Below, in pieces: positions 13,413 to 13,634 of a stretch of DNA of 13,634 nucleotides. Source of the DNA: JAZLIC01 sp045617225. GTDB lineage: Bacteria; Bacillota; Clostridia; Monoglobales; Monoglobaceae. The notes beneath the pieces were generated by a model. It was not told where the DNA came from. It saw nothing but the letters and a program-made list of their open reading frames with translations, and searched no databases. The DNA is taken from positions 1 through 13,634 of the forward strand of contig JAZLIC010000076.1 of NCBI GenBank assembly GCA_045617225.1. Reading direction: 5' to 3'. How positions within the stretch are numbered: the first letter of the stretch is position 1; each line of letters opens with the position of its first letter. A program made the translations under genes and the position numbers.

Positions 13413-13634
13413 TTAGTTTTCAGCCGGGAAGCTTGAAATAATGCTGAGATGCTTCTGCATTATCAAAATAGCATCCATGTTATCAACAGCACCACTGTTA
13501 TTAACATCAGCTGCAGCTAAACCGTCATCACCAAGTGGCTTGATACTTAAATGATGCTGCATAACTGCGATAGCATCCATATTATCAACTGTACCACTGT
13601 TATTAACATCGCCGTAAGTAACAGTTGAAGGTTC
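13413..13634 (-). CDS. C-terminal end of a dockerin-containing protein (partial)
   Basis: The last 73 residues and TAA stop of a gene that continues past the window edge. They form a complete type I dockerin: two EF-hand-like calcium-binding repeats, DVNNSGTVDNMDA and DVNNSGAVDNMDA, each followed by a helix (IAVMQHHLSI and ILIMQKHLSI), 34 residues apart. Ca ligand positions 1, 3, 5, 9 and 12 are D, N, S, D, D in both. The usual cohesin-recognition positions 10-11 are N-M and 17-18 are M-Q in both repeats, unlike S-T/K-R or A-L patterns of well-known cellulosomes. The protein ends 10 residues after the second helix. Dockerins attach enzymes or scaffold parts to cohesins outside the cell. The catalytic or other part lies outside the window. 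The SLH/cohesin gene follows after 51 nt, making it a likely partner. Confidence 0.93.
   Translation of the reverse strand, partial: EPSTVTYGDVNNSGTVDNMDAIAVMQHHLSIKPLGDDGLAAADVNNSGAVDNMDAILIMQKHLSIISSFPAEN
13471..13610 (-). repeat. DNA-level direct repeat encoding the two dockerin EF-hands
   Basis: The blocks 13471-13508 and 13573-13610 are 35/38 identical and 102 bp (34 codons) apart. They include an identical 18-nt core (ACCACTGTTATTAACATC on the plus strand, at 13491-13508 and 13593-13610). Dockerin halves always resemble each other at protein level, but this near-identity at DNA level suggests recent duplication or ongoing conversion between them. Confidence 0.85.

Overview
The window looks like the chromosome of an anaerobic, gut-type member of the Clostridia (Firmicutes). 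Three things support this: strong AGGAGG-type ribosome binding sites, families largely typical of that class (DUF4364, DUF4830, DegV, TrmL, MntP), and at the right edge a three-SLH-domain surface protein beside a dockerin protein. The genus cannot be fixed from the sequence. No rRNA, tRNA or CRISPR array is visible.

Left and middle (about 78-8187, minus strand): a tightly packed eight-gene run, read rsuA-like, pyridoxal kinase, comM/yifB, trmL, degV, DUF4364, alaS, HIT protein. Gaps are 10-11 nt or the genes overlap by 8-11 nt, except before alaS. There a near-consensus promoter lies across the end of the DUF4364 gene and starts an alaS-HIT subunit with a leader too short for a T-box. The run ends in a hairpin plus U-tract that is itself one copy of a dispersed GC-rich palindrome.

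Centre-right (8188-11193, plus strand): a small membrane-anchored DUF4830 protein reads divergently from the big operon. It is followed by a textbook sigma-A promoter, then metY (O-acetylhomoserine sulfhydrylase), mntP (manganese exporter) and a REP-associated tyrosine transposase (RAYT), closed by an intrinsic terminator. The palindrome family occurs at 84-111, twice inside the RAYT gene as a perfect 27-nt inverted pair read in frame on either side of the HUH codons, and at 11216-11239. The RAYT terminator hairpin at 11168 resembles it.

Right (11248-13634, minus strand): a secreted 688-residue protein with a cohesin-like domain, Ig-like domains, a Pro/Thr/Glu linker and three SLH domains. 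Just upstream (51 nt) is the 3' end of a gene whose last 73 residues form a two-repeat type I dockerin. Together they look like a small cellulosome-like surface attachment module: an SLH-anchored receptor (similar in layout to OlpA-type anchoring proteins) and a dockerin-tagged partner. The dockerin has identical but non-canonical recognition residues (Asn-Met and Met-Gln) in both repeats. This is the most interesting part of the window.
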